DNA of 64,000 nucleotides from Euprymna scolopes (lineage: Eukaryota; Mollusca; Cephalopoda; Sepiida; Sepiolidae). Positions 1 through 11,299 of the stretch are shown here, in pieces (positions within the stretch are counted from its first letter, which is position 1; every line of letters starts with the position of its first letter). The notes under the pieces were generated by a model. It was not told the DNA's origin and did not search any database. It was given only the letters and a program-made list of their open reading frames with translations. The translations under genes and the position numbers were made by a program. The stretch covers positions 28,580,679-28,644,678 of the forward strand of contig CM044503.1 in the NCBI GenBank assembly GCA_024364805.1. The letters are read 5' to 3'.

Positions 1-660
1 ATTTAAATTTGAGTTCAGCACCATACAAAATTGCTAAATATACATACACAGAAAATTTCGGACAAATGTGGTAAAATAGTCCCCAAAATGGAGTGTTTTT
101 ATTAGCCCTAAAAGAGCCCCTGGAGCACACCCAAGAATTATCGCGAAGTATAGACAAAGAAAATTATATAGAAATCAGTTAGTTACAACTTTTCAGAAAG
201 TTTTATAAAAATCCAAGGCATCAAATTTTTTTTATAAACGCAAAAGTGTCAGTTTTAGCCATTTTAAACCCAAAAGGCACCCCTAGGGGGGGACAACCAG
301 AGTTTCCTGGAAAATCCGTTTTGTTAGTTTTTTACTCATATCATGTTTAATGTTTGTACAAAATTTTAAAAAATTCCAAGCCGTAGCTGAGAAAAGTGTG
401 GACAGACGGACAAGGGTGAATTTACAGGTCCACCCTCCTTTTGTCGGGGAATCAAAAATCAGTAGAAACCATTGTTTTTTTATCTGAAAACTCCATTTAT
501 CGACTACAAAATTTCGTCCTAATAATGTAGAAGCGCCTAATCTTTCACTCGTTTATTCCATTTATTAGCTAATATGTTTTTTAATTGCAAAAATCTAGAT
601 TTTATGAACTTAGTATTTACTTTCTTTTTATATCGATATAATTTATTGAATTGTAGTGTC
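1..660. other. AT-rich stretch, no gene seen
   Basis: No coding signal on either strand. A stretch near 370-450 reads like the inner part of a dispersed repeat (a repeated acagacgga-type motif followed by a purine/pyrimidine block), but I cannot name a family. Confidence 0.4.
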
Positions 661-699
661 TGCATGTTTGTTTGACTCTCAGAGCTTTTAAGCCCCCTA

Positions 700-1110
700 T
701 AATCATATATAGGCTGTCTATAAAGTTTGTGTGCACTTTAAAAAATTATAACTTCATTTGTATTTGCAATAGAAATAATCTGTAAAAAAATGTAAAGTTT
801 CATGTTCCTAGTTTTAAGTATAGTTATTGAATAGTTCTTTACAAAATTTACTACGGAAAAAAAAAATTTTCTAAATCAGGAATTTCCTAAAAGATAGATC
901 GAAAGAGGTGGACCATTTTATTGGCCTCTGTGGGGAGAATAGAGAAGGCTTACCGCAAAAAGTGCTCATGTCTGTCTGTCATGCGGACTGAGAAGGAAAA
1001 ACGAAAAGATTCAAGATGGCGACCGTGGTCTTGTAATACCCACAGTCTCAAACAGTTCTTGAAAAATCACATCTCACACGTTATTTTGAGGTGTGCCCGG
1101 GCACCATAAA
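700..1110 (+). other. Possible end of a mariner-like DNA transposon
   Basis: The segment starting near 711 (ggctgtctataaagtttgtg) resembles the terminal repeat style of Tc1/mariner relatives. It is followed by an AT-rich leader and a short open stretch at 921-1109 that is rich in Lys and Arg and might be the start of a transposase. No catalytic core follows, because an LTR fossil begins just downstream. The call rests on style only. Confidence 0.25.
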
Positions 1111-1129
1111 AGCATGTTGGGGGGCAGGG

Positions 1130-4100
1130 AGGGGAAGTAGTGTTCAAACCTGTGTAGAGTGAACATCGTCAGACTTTTTTGAAGGCAGTGATATTGTAGT
1201 TGGTCAAGAAATAAGCCAGTAGAACAGTGTTCCATTGGCAGGCAGTTCTAAGAAAGAAGCGTTCAGACCTGTGTAGAGTGAACATCGTACGACTCATACT
1301 TTTCTGATTCAAGCTATTTTAACTTTTTTATTTCGTCATGGACAGGTTCGACCTAAAACTGGTTGTAAAGTTTGATGGCTCCCCTGCCGGCCCCTCCGTA
1401 GTCGAGTGGTGGGAAAAGGCCAAGCGTGTCTGCAGTCTATGTCAAATAAAGGATCCAGCACTAGTCATTTCGCTGAGGCTCACCAAATGAGCGTATGCCG
1501 TCTATCAGCAGCTTGGAGATGAACTTGGCCTGGAGGAGGTTAGACAGGTACTATTCACAGCCTTTGCTATGGACCCCTTTGTTGCTTGGAGGCAGTTCAC
1601 CAAACGGCAGCTTGGGCCAAATGAGACGGTGGATGTGTATCTGGCGGATTTAAGCAAGCTGGCCGTGCCGTTCGGTTGAGCGAGCGACCAAATATTAGGA
1701 TGCACCTTTCTGGTCGGACAACACCAGCCAACTGCTGTGAGCATCGTCAAGGATCAGTGAGCTGGGGCTAGACGAGTTGCTGGCCAGAGCTCGGAATATT
1801 CTAAAAGATAATGCGGAGCCGGTTTCAGCAGCCGCGGAAGCACCTGCACCATCAACAGAAGATGTGAAGTGTTATAGATGTGGCGGGCCAAACCATTTTT
1901 CCAGAGACTGCCAAAGCAGTGTGAAGGATGCGCCTGACTGAGGGATGCGAAGACGTGTGCGTGGCTACCGGTGCAACAAGTTGGGCCACGTAGCAAGAAG
2001 TTGTCCGGGAAATGGGCAAGGGGAGTAAGCTATAACCCAGTCTTCTCCCCAGATCGCTGTTAAACAAGGCGCTACCGGCGGTGAGCGTGTGCATCAATGA
2101 GCATGAATGTTTTGCGCTCGTAGACAGCGGATGCACGTAGACTCTCGTGCACAAGGCATGCTGTGATATGTGATACGAGATGAGGTTGCTGGTGGAGGCT
2201 CTCTAGCCTCTTGTGGAGTAAGCATCATCCGTGTGAGTATCAGCGATGAGTCCTCAGTAGCTGTGCGAGCCCTGGTTATAGACATGAACTGCTTGGTTAC
2301 GACCTGCTCCTAGGAGTTGACGCTACTAAAGAATTAGGTGCCGTCTGTATTGACAATGAGGGTAGGGCACGGTTCACTGAAGCAGGTCTCGCTCTGGGCG
2401 CAGCCATGGAACTGGAACAATCTGAATTTCGTGCTGAAATTGCCCAGCGCACAAAGTCTTGGACAGTATCCTGAAAATGGTTAAACGAGCAGCCGCCAGA
2501 GAAATTGTACAATAGTGTGCTGGAATATAAGATTTCCCCCCCGGAGCCCGTGCGGAATACAGCAAGTAACTATGGACTTGGATCGATAACGGGTAGCTAG
2601 TTCCTTATCTCTAGAAGGAATTGGATCCCTCAAAGTGCCTCATCCTTTTAATGGCGGTTATCCAGCAAAACAAGCAGAAGGTGAGGCCGATGCTCGATTA
2701 TCAGGAACCGAATGAGCACGTGGAACCTTTTACAACTCGCGCATACGTACGTATGCACTGAAAAATTGAGAGAATGGTGGCAAATGGGATCTAATGTATC
2801 TTTATTAGATCTTCGCAAAGCCTATCTTCAAGTGTATGTATACCAATCACTGTGCCACTACCAAGCCATACTTATTAAGGGAAAAAGGTATTGTCTAAGC
2901 CGCATGGGGTTTGGACTTAATGTGGTGCCATCAATTATGTAGATGTTGATGCCGTCCTGGCTAAGAATGAGTGTGTACAGCAGGCAGCATCTGCATATAT
3001 GATGTGTACATGGACGAAGGAATTATGGATGCAGCGCATGTGAAGGAGCATCTCTGCAACTTTGACCTCCTCGGCAAGGAACCGGAAAGGCTACAGGATG
3101 GTGCATGGATGCCTGATCTGTATGTCTGGAAAGAGAATGACGTCCTATGTTGGAAACGAGGGAATAAGGTCCCAGACATGCCCCACGTTGCTATGCAGCG
3201 AAGCATATTTTATCTGTGGAAAGTTAGTTGAGCACCTCCCTGTGGACAGCTGGCTTCATGTTGCAGTGGCGTTCATCAAATGGAGAGCGTCTGATGTTAC
3301 CGCTGGGTGTGATGAAATTCATGATGCCCCTCTCAACACTATGGTTGGGGAGGTCCTTACCAGGTGTGTGAGGAAGACCCAGCATGCGGCAGATGGTGCG
3401 TCGATGGCCGAGACCTCAGTGTCTGGGTTGATACAAGCTCTCTTGCCACTGACATGTCGTTAGTCCATGATGGGACCATAGTGAAGGATGCTTGCTGGCT
3501 ACGACCAGAAAAGGACTCCCAGCATATAAACCTGGAAGAGCTCAATGCCTTAATTGAGGGGATAAACTTGGCAATCCTGTGGAAATCGACTACCCTGCGA
3601 CTATTCACCGATTCCGCCTGCATTCACAAGTGGATTTCAGATACCCTTACCAGGCGAGCCAGGGTGCAAACCAAAGCCATGAGCGAGATGCTCATCCGAC
3701 AGCAGCTTGACACAATCCTAAGACTGGTACAAGAATACACGTTGTCACTCGAGATGTCCCTTATCAAATCCAGCCTGAACAAAGCAAATTGTTTGACAAG
3801 GGTACCCCAAACATAGCTTGATGCCACCAAGAGAGCCATTGAACCCGTACAACTTACCTGCACCACATCCGTGGGCTCCGTTTGATTTAATCGAATCAAA
3901 GAAGTCCACCAGCAAAGTAGGAACCCTGGTATCAAACGCACCTTATATTTCGCTAAGTTGGTTGATTCAGGAGTGCAGAAGGCAGACGTCAGGAGAGTGG
4001 TCAAAAGCTGTGTGGCAATCCATCGATCCAGCACCCGTTCACTGGGAGAAAGGAAAGCTGGAGGTGAGGGACCACTGGAGCCAGCTGGTGATATATATCA

Positions 4101-5110
4101 CCCACCACAACGGCGAGGATTTCCTGACTCTCATTGACTGCAGCCCATCCAGGTTTGCAATATAGCGGCCACTACACCAGCAAGATACAGCCACCATCAT
4201 CTGTCAGTTAAACAGTGTTTTCCTTGAACAAGGTCCCCCAACAGAGATACTAACTGACAATGGCACTGCATTCACCAGTGTTCAAAAAGTTTGCTGATGG
4301 CTGTGGAGTACACCTGTGGTTCCGATGTGCCCAAGTACCAAGCGGAAATGAGGTCATTGAGCAGAACTACAGGACTGTCAAGACCATTGCAGCCAGAACA
4401 GGCTGCACGGTGTCTGAAGAGGTCTACCTGTACAACACCACCCCAAAGGATGATATCTGAACCTCCATGGCACTGGCCGACACATTGTACAGGTATCACA
4501 TCAGGGTATAAAGGCATAGAGACCAACCCGTTGCCCAAACTGGAAACAAACCAGAGATAGACTGAAGAAAGGGGATGTCGTCTGGATTAAAAACCCATGT
4601 GGCAAGTGTACAACAAGGTATGGAATCAGATGTGTCACTAAGGTGATCAGCACACAGGCAGTGCGAGTCGACGGCGTGCCCCATCACGTTAGGGACCTGT
4701 GGCTGGCAATGCTGTTGCAACAACCGCTGGACGACACGAGCGAATTATAGTTGGAGATCAGTGAGGCATCACTCTAGTTCACACCAGCTTTATCCGAAAA
4801 CGACTCAGACATCAGTAGCCTCCCAGGGAACGCAGTTTTTTTCAACCCACAGACTGCGGACGGGAGCGCAAGCAAAGATGAGCTGTGCGCCAGTTCCCCC
4901 TCTTCAAAGAAGCACTCGACAGAGGCAACCACCACCTCTATACCATTGCTGTGATCATGAAATCGGGAAGAGTGTGGGGAAAATAGAGACGATTTAACGC
5001 AACTTATGCACTTTTGTTACCGAACTGAAATAAAAACGTTATTATTTAGAAAGCCACTCTTAACATGTGGAGGGGAGGGTGTTTTGTAATTATTCTGTAC
5101 TTTCAACTTA
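1130..5110 (+). mobile_element. Old Ty3/gypsy-like LTR retrotransposon fossil
   Basis: A plus-strand gag-pol fossil. The gag region starts near 1339, and a CX2CX4HX4C zinc knuckle (CYRC...H...C) lies near 1868-1915, with a second knuckle near 1960-2010. Pol follows: reverse transcriptase similarity (LLDLRKAYLQV) near 2800-2940, RNase H-like sequence near 3370-3810, and integrase-like sequence near 4020-4730 including a TDNGTAF-type core. A purine tract near 5065-5080, followed by TGTTTTG, looks like a polypurine tract and LTR start. A 28-bp motif occurs twice, near 1142 and 1261. A matching LTR pair was not found. The element is clearly broken, with well over ten breaks, and looks old. Confidence 0.75.
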
Positions 5111-5177
5111 ACAATTTAATTTAAAAAAAAAAAAGAAGATATCGTAAAACTTGAATAAAACTTAGAGTACTATTTAA

Positions 5178-5795
5178 AAAATAGCACTGTAACAAAAGGG
5201 CATAAGCACCAAAATAATAATAATGATGGCAATATCATGTTATGGGCCGTGAGCTTTAAAAGGGTCATAGGTTTCCTGATTCAATACCGGGCAATGATGG
5301 ATCTTCGTACTGTTTATTTATAAAATTCAATATGAAAAAAATTCAATTATTTTTTTACTTAAGTCGGTCGACTTGATTCAAACAAAACCAAATTTAATTT
5401 TGTACTTTGAATGAGTGTTTGTTTTCGCCTGTGTCACTACACGGAAATAATATTACAAATCTTAAATGTGTCAAACATTGTTTTGACGATTTGATTGGTA
5501 GGTGGGGTTTTCCGGATATCAAACATAACCTGCACAACAACACACCTTTTTTTTATATTTACATTTAATTCTTCTCTCTAAGCATGTCTGGCACCGTTAC
5601 TACCAGGCCTTCAGCCGAGGATCAAAGTGTATTGTCTATTATGTTCAAGGTTATTTAGGAGGCCACACTATCTTTTTTCATTGAGGGCTTAGTTTATGGC
5701 CAACTTCATTAGAATGCTAAGGAATAGCTAATTTTGCCCTCACCCAAAGTGCACCGTTTTGAGGAAGTTGGATTGTCACAAACTAACTTTGCCAA
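5178..5795 (+). repeat. Unclassified ~600-bp dispersed repeat, copy a
   Basis: Nearly the same sequence recurs at 9088-9690 in the same orientation. Both copies share the start (aaaatagca), a central block around an EcoRV-like gatatc site and the end (gcaccgttttgagg). Identity looks above 90 per cent by eye. No coding sequence or terminal repeats are visible. The lack of a poly-A tail and inverted termini leaves the class open; a segmental duplication around the 7-8.6 kb LINE is also possible. Confidence 0.75.
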
Positions 5796-5799
5796 GCTG

Positions 5800-7145
5800 G
5801 TTCGTTTGTTTCAGTTGTTTTATAGTTAAGTTTAATATCTCGTCTATTTATTTCTATTGGTTTTCACTCAAATTTTGAATAACATTGTTGCTCGTCAATT
5901 CTGTTTATATTACCCAAAATGGCTGCCATAGAAATTTTATGAGAGGAAAAAAATATTTTGAATGAATCAATTTGATATTTCACTAGAATAAACAGAAATA
6001 AACATTAAACCATTTCTTGGAATTTCATATAGTTTGGTTAACGGAAGAAAAATCTAAAACAAAATATGGATCAAATAATTTTTCACCAAATGCAAGAAAA
6101 GTTAATATTCTACCGACCTGTATAATTTTAAAGAGTGGAAACTGAATGTTAAGATTTAATATTTCTGTATTTGCTATTGTTACCTAGTCAAATACAAGTA
6201 AATTAAAAAAGGCGTTCGATTTTGTTTGGACGTGGCTGCTAATTTCAGATTTAAAAGGTAGTAAAAACAAAATGACTTACCTTACTACTAACTCTAAGTG
6301 TCAAGGGGGGAGGGGTAGCCGGAGTTAGGGTTAGTGGTAAAGTAAGTCTTTTAAGAAGTGAAATACCTACACACAGTTATCATTTTGGATTTTTTATTTT
6401 TTTCAAATTGTAGCATACAGACAAAATTTTACATTGAAATAAAGTAAATTTTAAAAACTTTTAGATGTTTAAAACAGGTCAGTAGAAAATTTTATTGCAT
6501 TAGGTAACAGTTATTTGTTGTATGTTTTATTTCCGATTTTCATTCTATTAATCATACTACATGATTAATAATTTCTTTTATTAATTTATAATTAATTATA
6601 TTGTTGTACGATTTTACCTAGTATTTTTTTATGGAAATTACTCCAAACAAGGCATGAAGCCACTTCATATAAGGAGCTAAAAAAAATTACATCATGGTCA
6701 AAAACTAGCACACGATACATGTTAGATGGGTAAACTCCAACACAGAAAACAGAAATTGGACACCTTTTTTTTATCATCACCATCATGGACTTAGTATTTT
6801 AGTTAGGTATATTCTATAAAAAATTTTAAAAATCATGAAATATACCTAAAAATTTCATCATTTCTGAGAAATTTAAAGCCATCTATTTGTATTCATTTTA
6901 ACATTTTTCTGCAGAAAAAAGGCTAAAATTTATGAAAAGTTAAGTTAACAAATTTAATTAAGTTAAAAACTTGATTTAATTCTTAGTGTATTTTTACATT
7001 CTTTTGATAATCAAATATTGATAAATAGTTAAATAATTAACCAACTGAAACCAACATTTCTATTAATGACATCAACAAAATTTCAGCTTATTCATTTCAA
7101 AACATAACATTCAAAATGGAATTTGTGCCTACATCAGGGACGGGT
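5800..7145. other. AT-rich stretch with an imperfect palindrome
   Basis: No gene. An imperfect palindrome is centred near 6300: arms at about 6272-6300 and 6322-6350 pair, and the motif gacctgt near 6116 pairs with acaggtc near 6474, so a foldback element of about 400 bp may be present. Its centre carries telomere-like ttaggg units. The rest holds nothing I can name. Confidence 0.4.
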
Positions 7146-7149
7146 TTTC

Positions 7150-8640
7150 ATGTGGCACACATCTCCAATGACGACCCTTGAGTGTCCTTATTTATGTTTC
7201 CATGTTGCACTTATTCACAGCACTGCTTTTATTTTTGTTCTGTATCGTCCCCAATGGAGTTATTGTCATTAAGCGAATCTCCGAAAAGATTGACAAGATT
7301 CTGTCAATTTATTCTTCTGCTAACATTCATATCTGACCCTAATGTTTACAATGTAGAAATGACTAGTTTATTCCGACAAGACAAACGAGGAGGGAAATTT
7401 TTCTAATGACTTGCATAAAAATAGAATCACATTTTCCACATACTCAATACTGATGAACAGTTTGCAAGCCCTCTTGATCTTTTCCTGACGACTTTCTTTA
7501 GTGCTGCCAGATCAGACTGTCTTGAAGATATTGGCTTCCTGACCTAAATGTTTTTTTTTTCTTTTCCTTTTTCAAAACTTAATTATGTCTGCAAAGCCAA
7601 AAAGGAAAACAATTTTCCTCTGCAAAACACCCAAAACATGAATAAATATTTAAATAAATAACTTGCATTATAAAATCTTACAAGATTTTATAAATCAAAA
7701 TGACTTGATTTTGCATTAAGTAACTCGAAAAGGGTTGATATGTCATAAAACATAACAACCAAACAATTTTCCCTGAACACCATATATCTACTGTTCTATT
7801 TCCTCTAGGTTCTTCTAATCAATCAACATCTCCAGTAAGAACACATTTAAGTTCAGAGAAACCTCTCCTGTCCGTTTCCATCACAAAGTGTATCGATACT
7901 CACTGACTGATGGGATAGCTTCAGATATTTTGTCTCTGAAATTCTTTTGTATTCCATTATCAGAAAAAGTGTGTTCTGTGTTACCTCTGATATGTTTGAT
8001 TGGTTAATCATTGGTATTGAGTTTTATATTCTCTAAAAAAAAAAAAAATCTAACAGCAACCAAGCAACCAGTCAGTATACACTTCTGAGTGTGGCTCTCG
8101 CATTGCTTGTCAAAACCAGTATTTCAATTGCTTTCAACAAAATAGATGCTCTGAAAACAAAGCCGCCTTTTAAAACAGTTGCAAATGAGTTTATAAAAAA
8201 TACAAAAGTCCTATACAAAAACTGTTAAATCCAGAGTTGGCTTTGTATCTCATGAGATAATAGATATAAGATTCCTATTCCATTGTGAATGATGTAAATA
8301 TGATGTCCTTAGCATCTGATGGAGCCAAATAGTAAAAATCTTTGTCCGCTCTGCATTGCAACCGCTGACAACGCAGAGCTGACTCAAGCCTTAGCACTTT
8401 CAGCTTCAATAACGCAAAGTCAAAACTAACTGTTATGTCAATGGGAAACAAAACTCCAATGAATCAGTTATGTCATTCCTAAGCAACTTCAAGACCGAAT
8501 TAGTTTGCTTGGATGCAAAATTGTATTCCGGAAATAACTGCTGTGGACTCGATCCTTGAGTAGCAAGTGATAGTGAACAATAGATAACAATGGGAAGAAA
8601 CTCCTCCCCCTTTTCCCCCATGTAGTTCATATATGTAAGA
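7150..8640 (+). mobile_element. Degraded LINE (Jockey/CR1 group), endonuclease half
   Basis: Aligns by eye, segment by segment, with the better copy at 55905-58551. The stretch 7195-7340 matches its endonuclease region (55925-56060), 7890-7960 matches 56330-56400, 8080-8230 matches 56530-56710, and 8310-8370 matches 56815-56870. It is broken by many stops and indels, has no continuous reading frame, and is clearly older than the other copies. It ends before the main reverse transcriptase motifs. Confidence 0.6.
7690..7776 (+). repeat. 3' fragment of the 42.7-kb SINE family
   Basis: Shares the SINE 3' end (cattaa...gaaaagggttgatatg then cataaaac...aacaacc) with copies at 42743-43009, 49090-49695 and 51722-51993. 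Only about 90 bp remain, and it lies inside the degraded LINE. Confidence 0.6.
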
Positions 8641-8749
8641 TCAGAAATTCACGTCCTCCACCACCTCAGGTCATATTAATATAACAAAATGAATATACAA
8701 CTTCCAATTTCTGCAGACTGTCTATATTAATAAAATTGTATGACCACTT

Positions 8750-9085
8750 GTACGGTTTGGCATAATCACATTGACACACCAATTCCCGTTACATCACCAG
8801 AGTTAAGCAACGTTGAGCCTGGTCAGTACTAACATGGATGACCACTTGGTAATACCAGGTGCTATATGTGTTCTCCGTTTATCTTGGTGTTGTTTCTAGC
8901 TATCCTGGGTGTTTCCTTTTCACTAGACTCAAGCAGTACTGACATAGGAGAGGAATAGTTAGGGATTTCACAGTTACATGCACAGCCACTTTTACATGGG
9001 CTATCCATTGTTTCCCATGACTGAACAGAGAGCATGAATAATAATGACTTCTCCTTTGTCAGTGTGCATTTGTTTCTTGTGACTT
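8750..9085 (+). repeat. SINE with a 5S rRNA-derived head (copy 1)
   Basis: About 120 bp (8750-8870) follow the 5S rRNA sequence across most of its length: the atcaccagagttaagcaacg block, the internal promoter region (ctggtcagtac, ggatgacc) and the 3' stem (taccaggtgct). An unrelated body follows to about 9085 and is shared with the copy at 31812-32120 (ctccg-ttatct ... aggagagg). A 5S head joined to a conserved body is the layout of 5S-derived SINEs (SINE3 type). It is too diverged to be a working 5S gene. Confidence 0.8.
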
Positions 9086-9087
9086 CC

Positions 9088-9690
9088 AAAATAGCATGGT
9101 AACAAAAGTGCGTAAGGTAATATGATGTTATGGGCTGTGCACTTTAAAAGGGTCATAGGTTTCTTGATTCAATACCGGGCAATGATAGATCTTCGTACTG
9201 TTTATTTATAAAATTCAATATGAAAAAAATTCAATTATTTTTTACTTAAGTCGGTCGACTTGATTCAAACAAAACCAAATTTAATTTTGTACTTTGAATG
9301 AGTGTTTGTTTTTGCCTGTGTCACTACACGAAAATAATATTACAAATCTTAAATGTGTCAAACATTGTTTTGACGATTTGATTGGTAGGTGGGGTTTTCC
9401 GGATATCAAACATAACACGCACAACAATGCACCTTTTTTTATTTAATTTTAAAAAAAAAAATCTTTTTTTTATATTTACATTTCATTCTTCTCTCTGAAC
9501 ACATCTGGCATCATTCAGCCAAGGATCAAAGTGTATTGTCTGTTATGTTCAAGGTTATTTAGGAGGCCACACTATCTCTTTCATTGAGGGCTTAGTTTAT
9601 GGCTAACTTCATTAGAATGCTAAGGAATAGCTAATTTTGCACTCACCCAAAGTGCACCGTTTTGAGGGAGTTGGATTCTTACAAACTTAC
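9088..9690 (+). repeat. Unclassified ~600-bp dispersed repeat, copy b
   Basis: Second copy of the repeat at 5178-5795. It differs by a small A/T-rich insertion near 9435-9470 and short deletions. It starts immediately after the 5S-headed SINE, without a gap. Confidence 0.75.
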
Positions 9691-9764
9691 ATGTTATTTA
9701 CTATTAATCTATTATTTGTGATTTTATTGATTTTAAATAAAATAGTTAAACAAGTTTTTACAAA

Positions 9765-9946
9765 TACTATTAAAAAACGTATTGAAATGAGACAAGGTAA
9801 AAAGTTCACCACAACATAAGAAAACAAATGCCTAATTAATAGGAACTCTTTTCTTTTTGTACATTAGATAATAAATATATGGCCAGCTTCTCCTTCCTTG
9901 CATTTGTCATGCAATCAATATTCTATCAGCCTTCTTGCTGATTTGA
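9765..9946 (+). repeat. Dispersed repeat shared with 60.7 kb
   Basis: A block starting near gaaatgagacaagg and running through ctccttgcatttgtcat to the next poly-T matches 60700-60895 in the same orientation, with many substitutions. Family unknown. Confidence 0.5.
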
Positions 9947-9947
9947 T

Positions 9948-10439
9948 ACTTTTTTTTTTTTTCTACATAGGAGTCACCACTTATCAAGGCCCAGAGGCAC
10001 TCAAGGATAAGGGTTAAAGAGTGTACAGTAGTCAATGAGACAATATCATAGTAATCATTAGTAGTGTAAATTTGGTAAATTGGATTACTTAAGGGGAACA
10101 GCTCATCAAGACCTTGCTTGTGTTGAACTTGAAGATGACCATGTTGTAGTCAGCTGCAGTTCTAAGAAAGAAGCTTTGTTCATGGAATCTACATTTAGGT
10201 TTAGGCACAGATAAAGATTGGCGGAAAATTAATGATAGTGCTTTCAGCTAGACAAGTGTTTCCCATGAAAGTTTGGTGGAGGGGGGCATAGATTCTAGCT
10301 CAGACGAGCATTTGCTATAAAAATAACAATAAAGCAGAGACAGGCTTGCAACGTCTCTTCTGTGTCAAAGAAGTTGCAGGGAAGAGAAAAGGGCATCCCT
10401 TACTAGGCTATGAAGTCTATTTGAACTCTGTCAAGTCAG
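9948..10439 (-). mobile_element. LINE copy A, 3' part
   Basis: Minus-strand 3' end of the same LINE family as the element at 55905-58551. The tail (poly-T at 9951-9962 on the plus strand, then the complement of the cttgataagtggtga end motif) and the last coding segment are present. The LINE breaks at 10440 and resumes at 16129, because an LTR element has inserted. It is strongly 5' truncated: the two parts total only about 820 bp. Confidence 0.8.
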
Positions 10440-10444
10440 GATAA

Positions 10445-10936
10445 ATAGATGAGTAGCACACCTTTCCTTAGTCGATGAGGTATGGGCGAAGAGACTGACG
10501 AGGGTTGATTACACACGGCACTGACGATCTTGATGAAGTCTGAATGTGGCCTCCAAGTTCCATACAAGTTCAGTTCTACTAAAGAATGCTGAGCGTTCTT
10601 TTTCACAACATGAGCATGGACAATCAAAATTCTGATGTTGAACTTAATACAGTTGCTGACAGTGTCTTCTATTTATGTCATAATGTGCGCTGTTCAGACT
10701 ATTCCCACTTGCGCAAAAACTAAAAGGTTCCATTTCAAAATGTATTTGCACAAATAATCACAAACAACTGTAATTTAAACCTGCTCGACATGCATTCCTC
10801 TCCCCCCACAAGTTCGCGAGAAATTTCGAGTGAGTGACGTGAAAAAGAATGCTGTTCACTCTACACTCTGAAACAATAGAGAAGAGGGTTCGTGAGCTTA
10901 TGTCGTAGGTGATGAGAGGAATATTTACATTAGCTA
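10445..10936 (-). repeat. 3' LTR of the 10.4-16.1 kb element, enlarged by an insertion
   Basis: Matches the LTR at 15899-16128 and the solo LTR at 34455-34682 except for about 263 extra bases in the middle (see the inverted-repeat element at 10591-10853). Confidence 0.85.
10591..10853. mobile_element. Small inverted-repeat element (MITE-like) inside an LTR
   Basis: The extra segment is missing from the other two LTR copies in the window. It is bounded by a 10-bp direct repeat (aaagaatgct at 10581-10590 and 10844-10853), and its ends are inverted repeats of about 15 bp (agcgttctttttcac against gtgaaaaagaatgct). This is the layout of a non-autonomous DNA transposon. The direct repeat overlaps the inverted repeat, so the exact target duplication length is uncertain. 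Confidence 0.65.
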
Positions 10937-11299
10937 TCTCCCCAACCTATGGCGAGTTTTTTGCGGGCACAACAAAAAAATTCTGTACAAAAGTCCTCTG
11001 GAGCTATATACACTACAATATTGACTGGTGATGAAATCACTAGTCTTGGTTGCGCCGGGGCCGCAACCTACTCGCTGGTGCAGTTTCTGAAGCACCAGGA
11101 GCGTTGTGTGGCATCAGTCAGCTCAAGGCTCTGGGGGCCTTCTTAGCAATTGCATGCATGTTCTTGGGGGTGGTGTTGTTTCCAGCTCCAGTGTTCTTGG
11201 GAGTGGTCGCATGTGTGACCGGTATGGAGTTCTCAGGAGTGCCAGAATCTCTAGCTGGGTCAGAAGCATGAGGAGTAGCTGGAAGGATCTTAGAAGGGC

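Noticed and set aside
6300-6345. Interstitial telomere repeat
   Set aside because: Only one or two ttaggg-like units, placed at the centre of a palindrome; more likely part of a MITE.
8750-8870. A functional 5S rRNA gene
   Set aside because: The head is diverged, is followed by a shared SINE body and recurs dispersed rather than in a tandem array.
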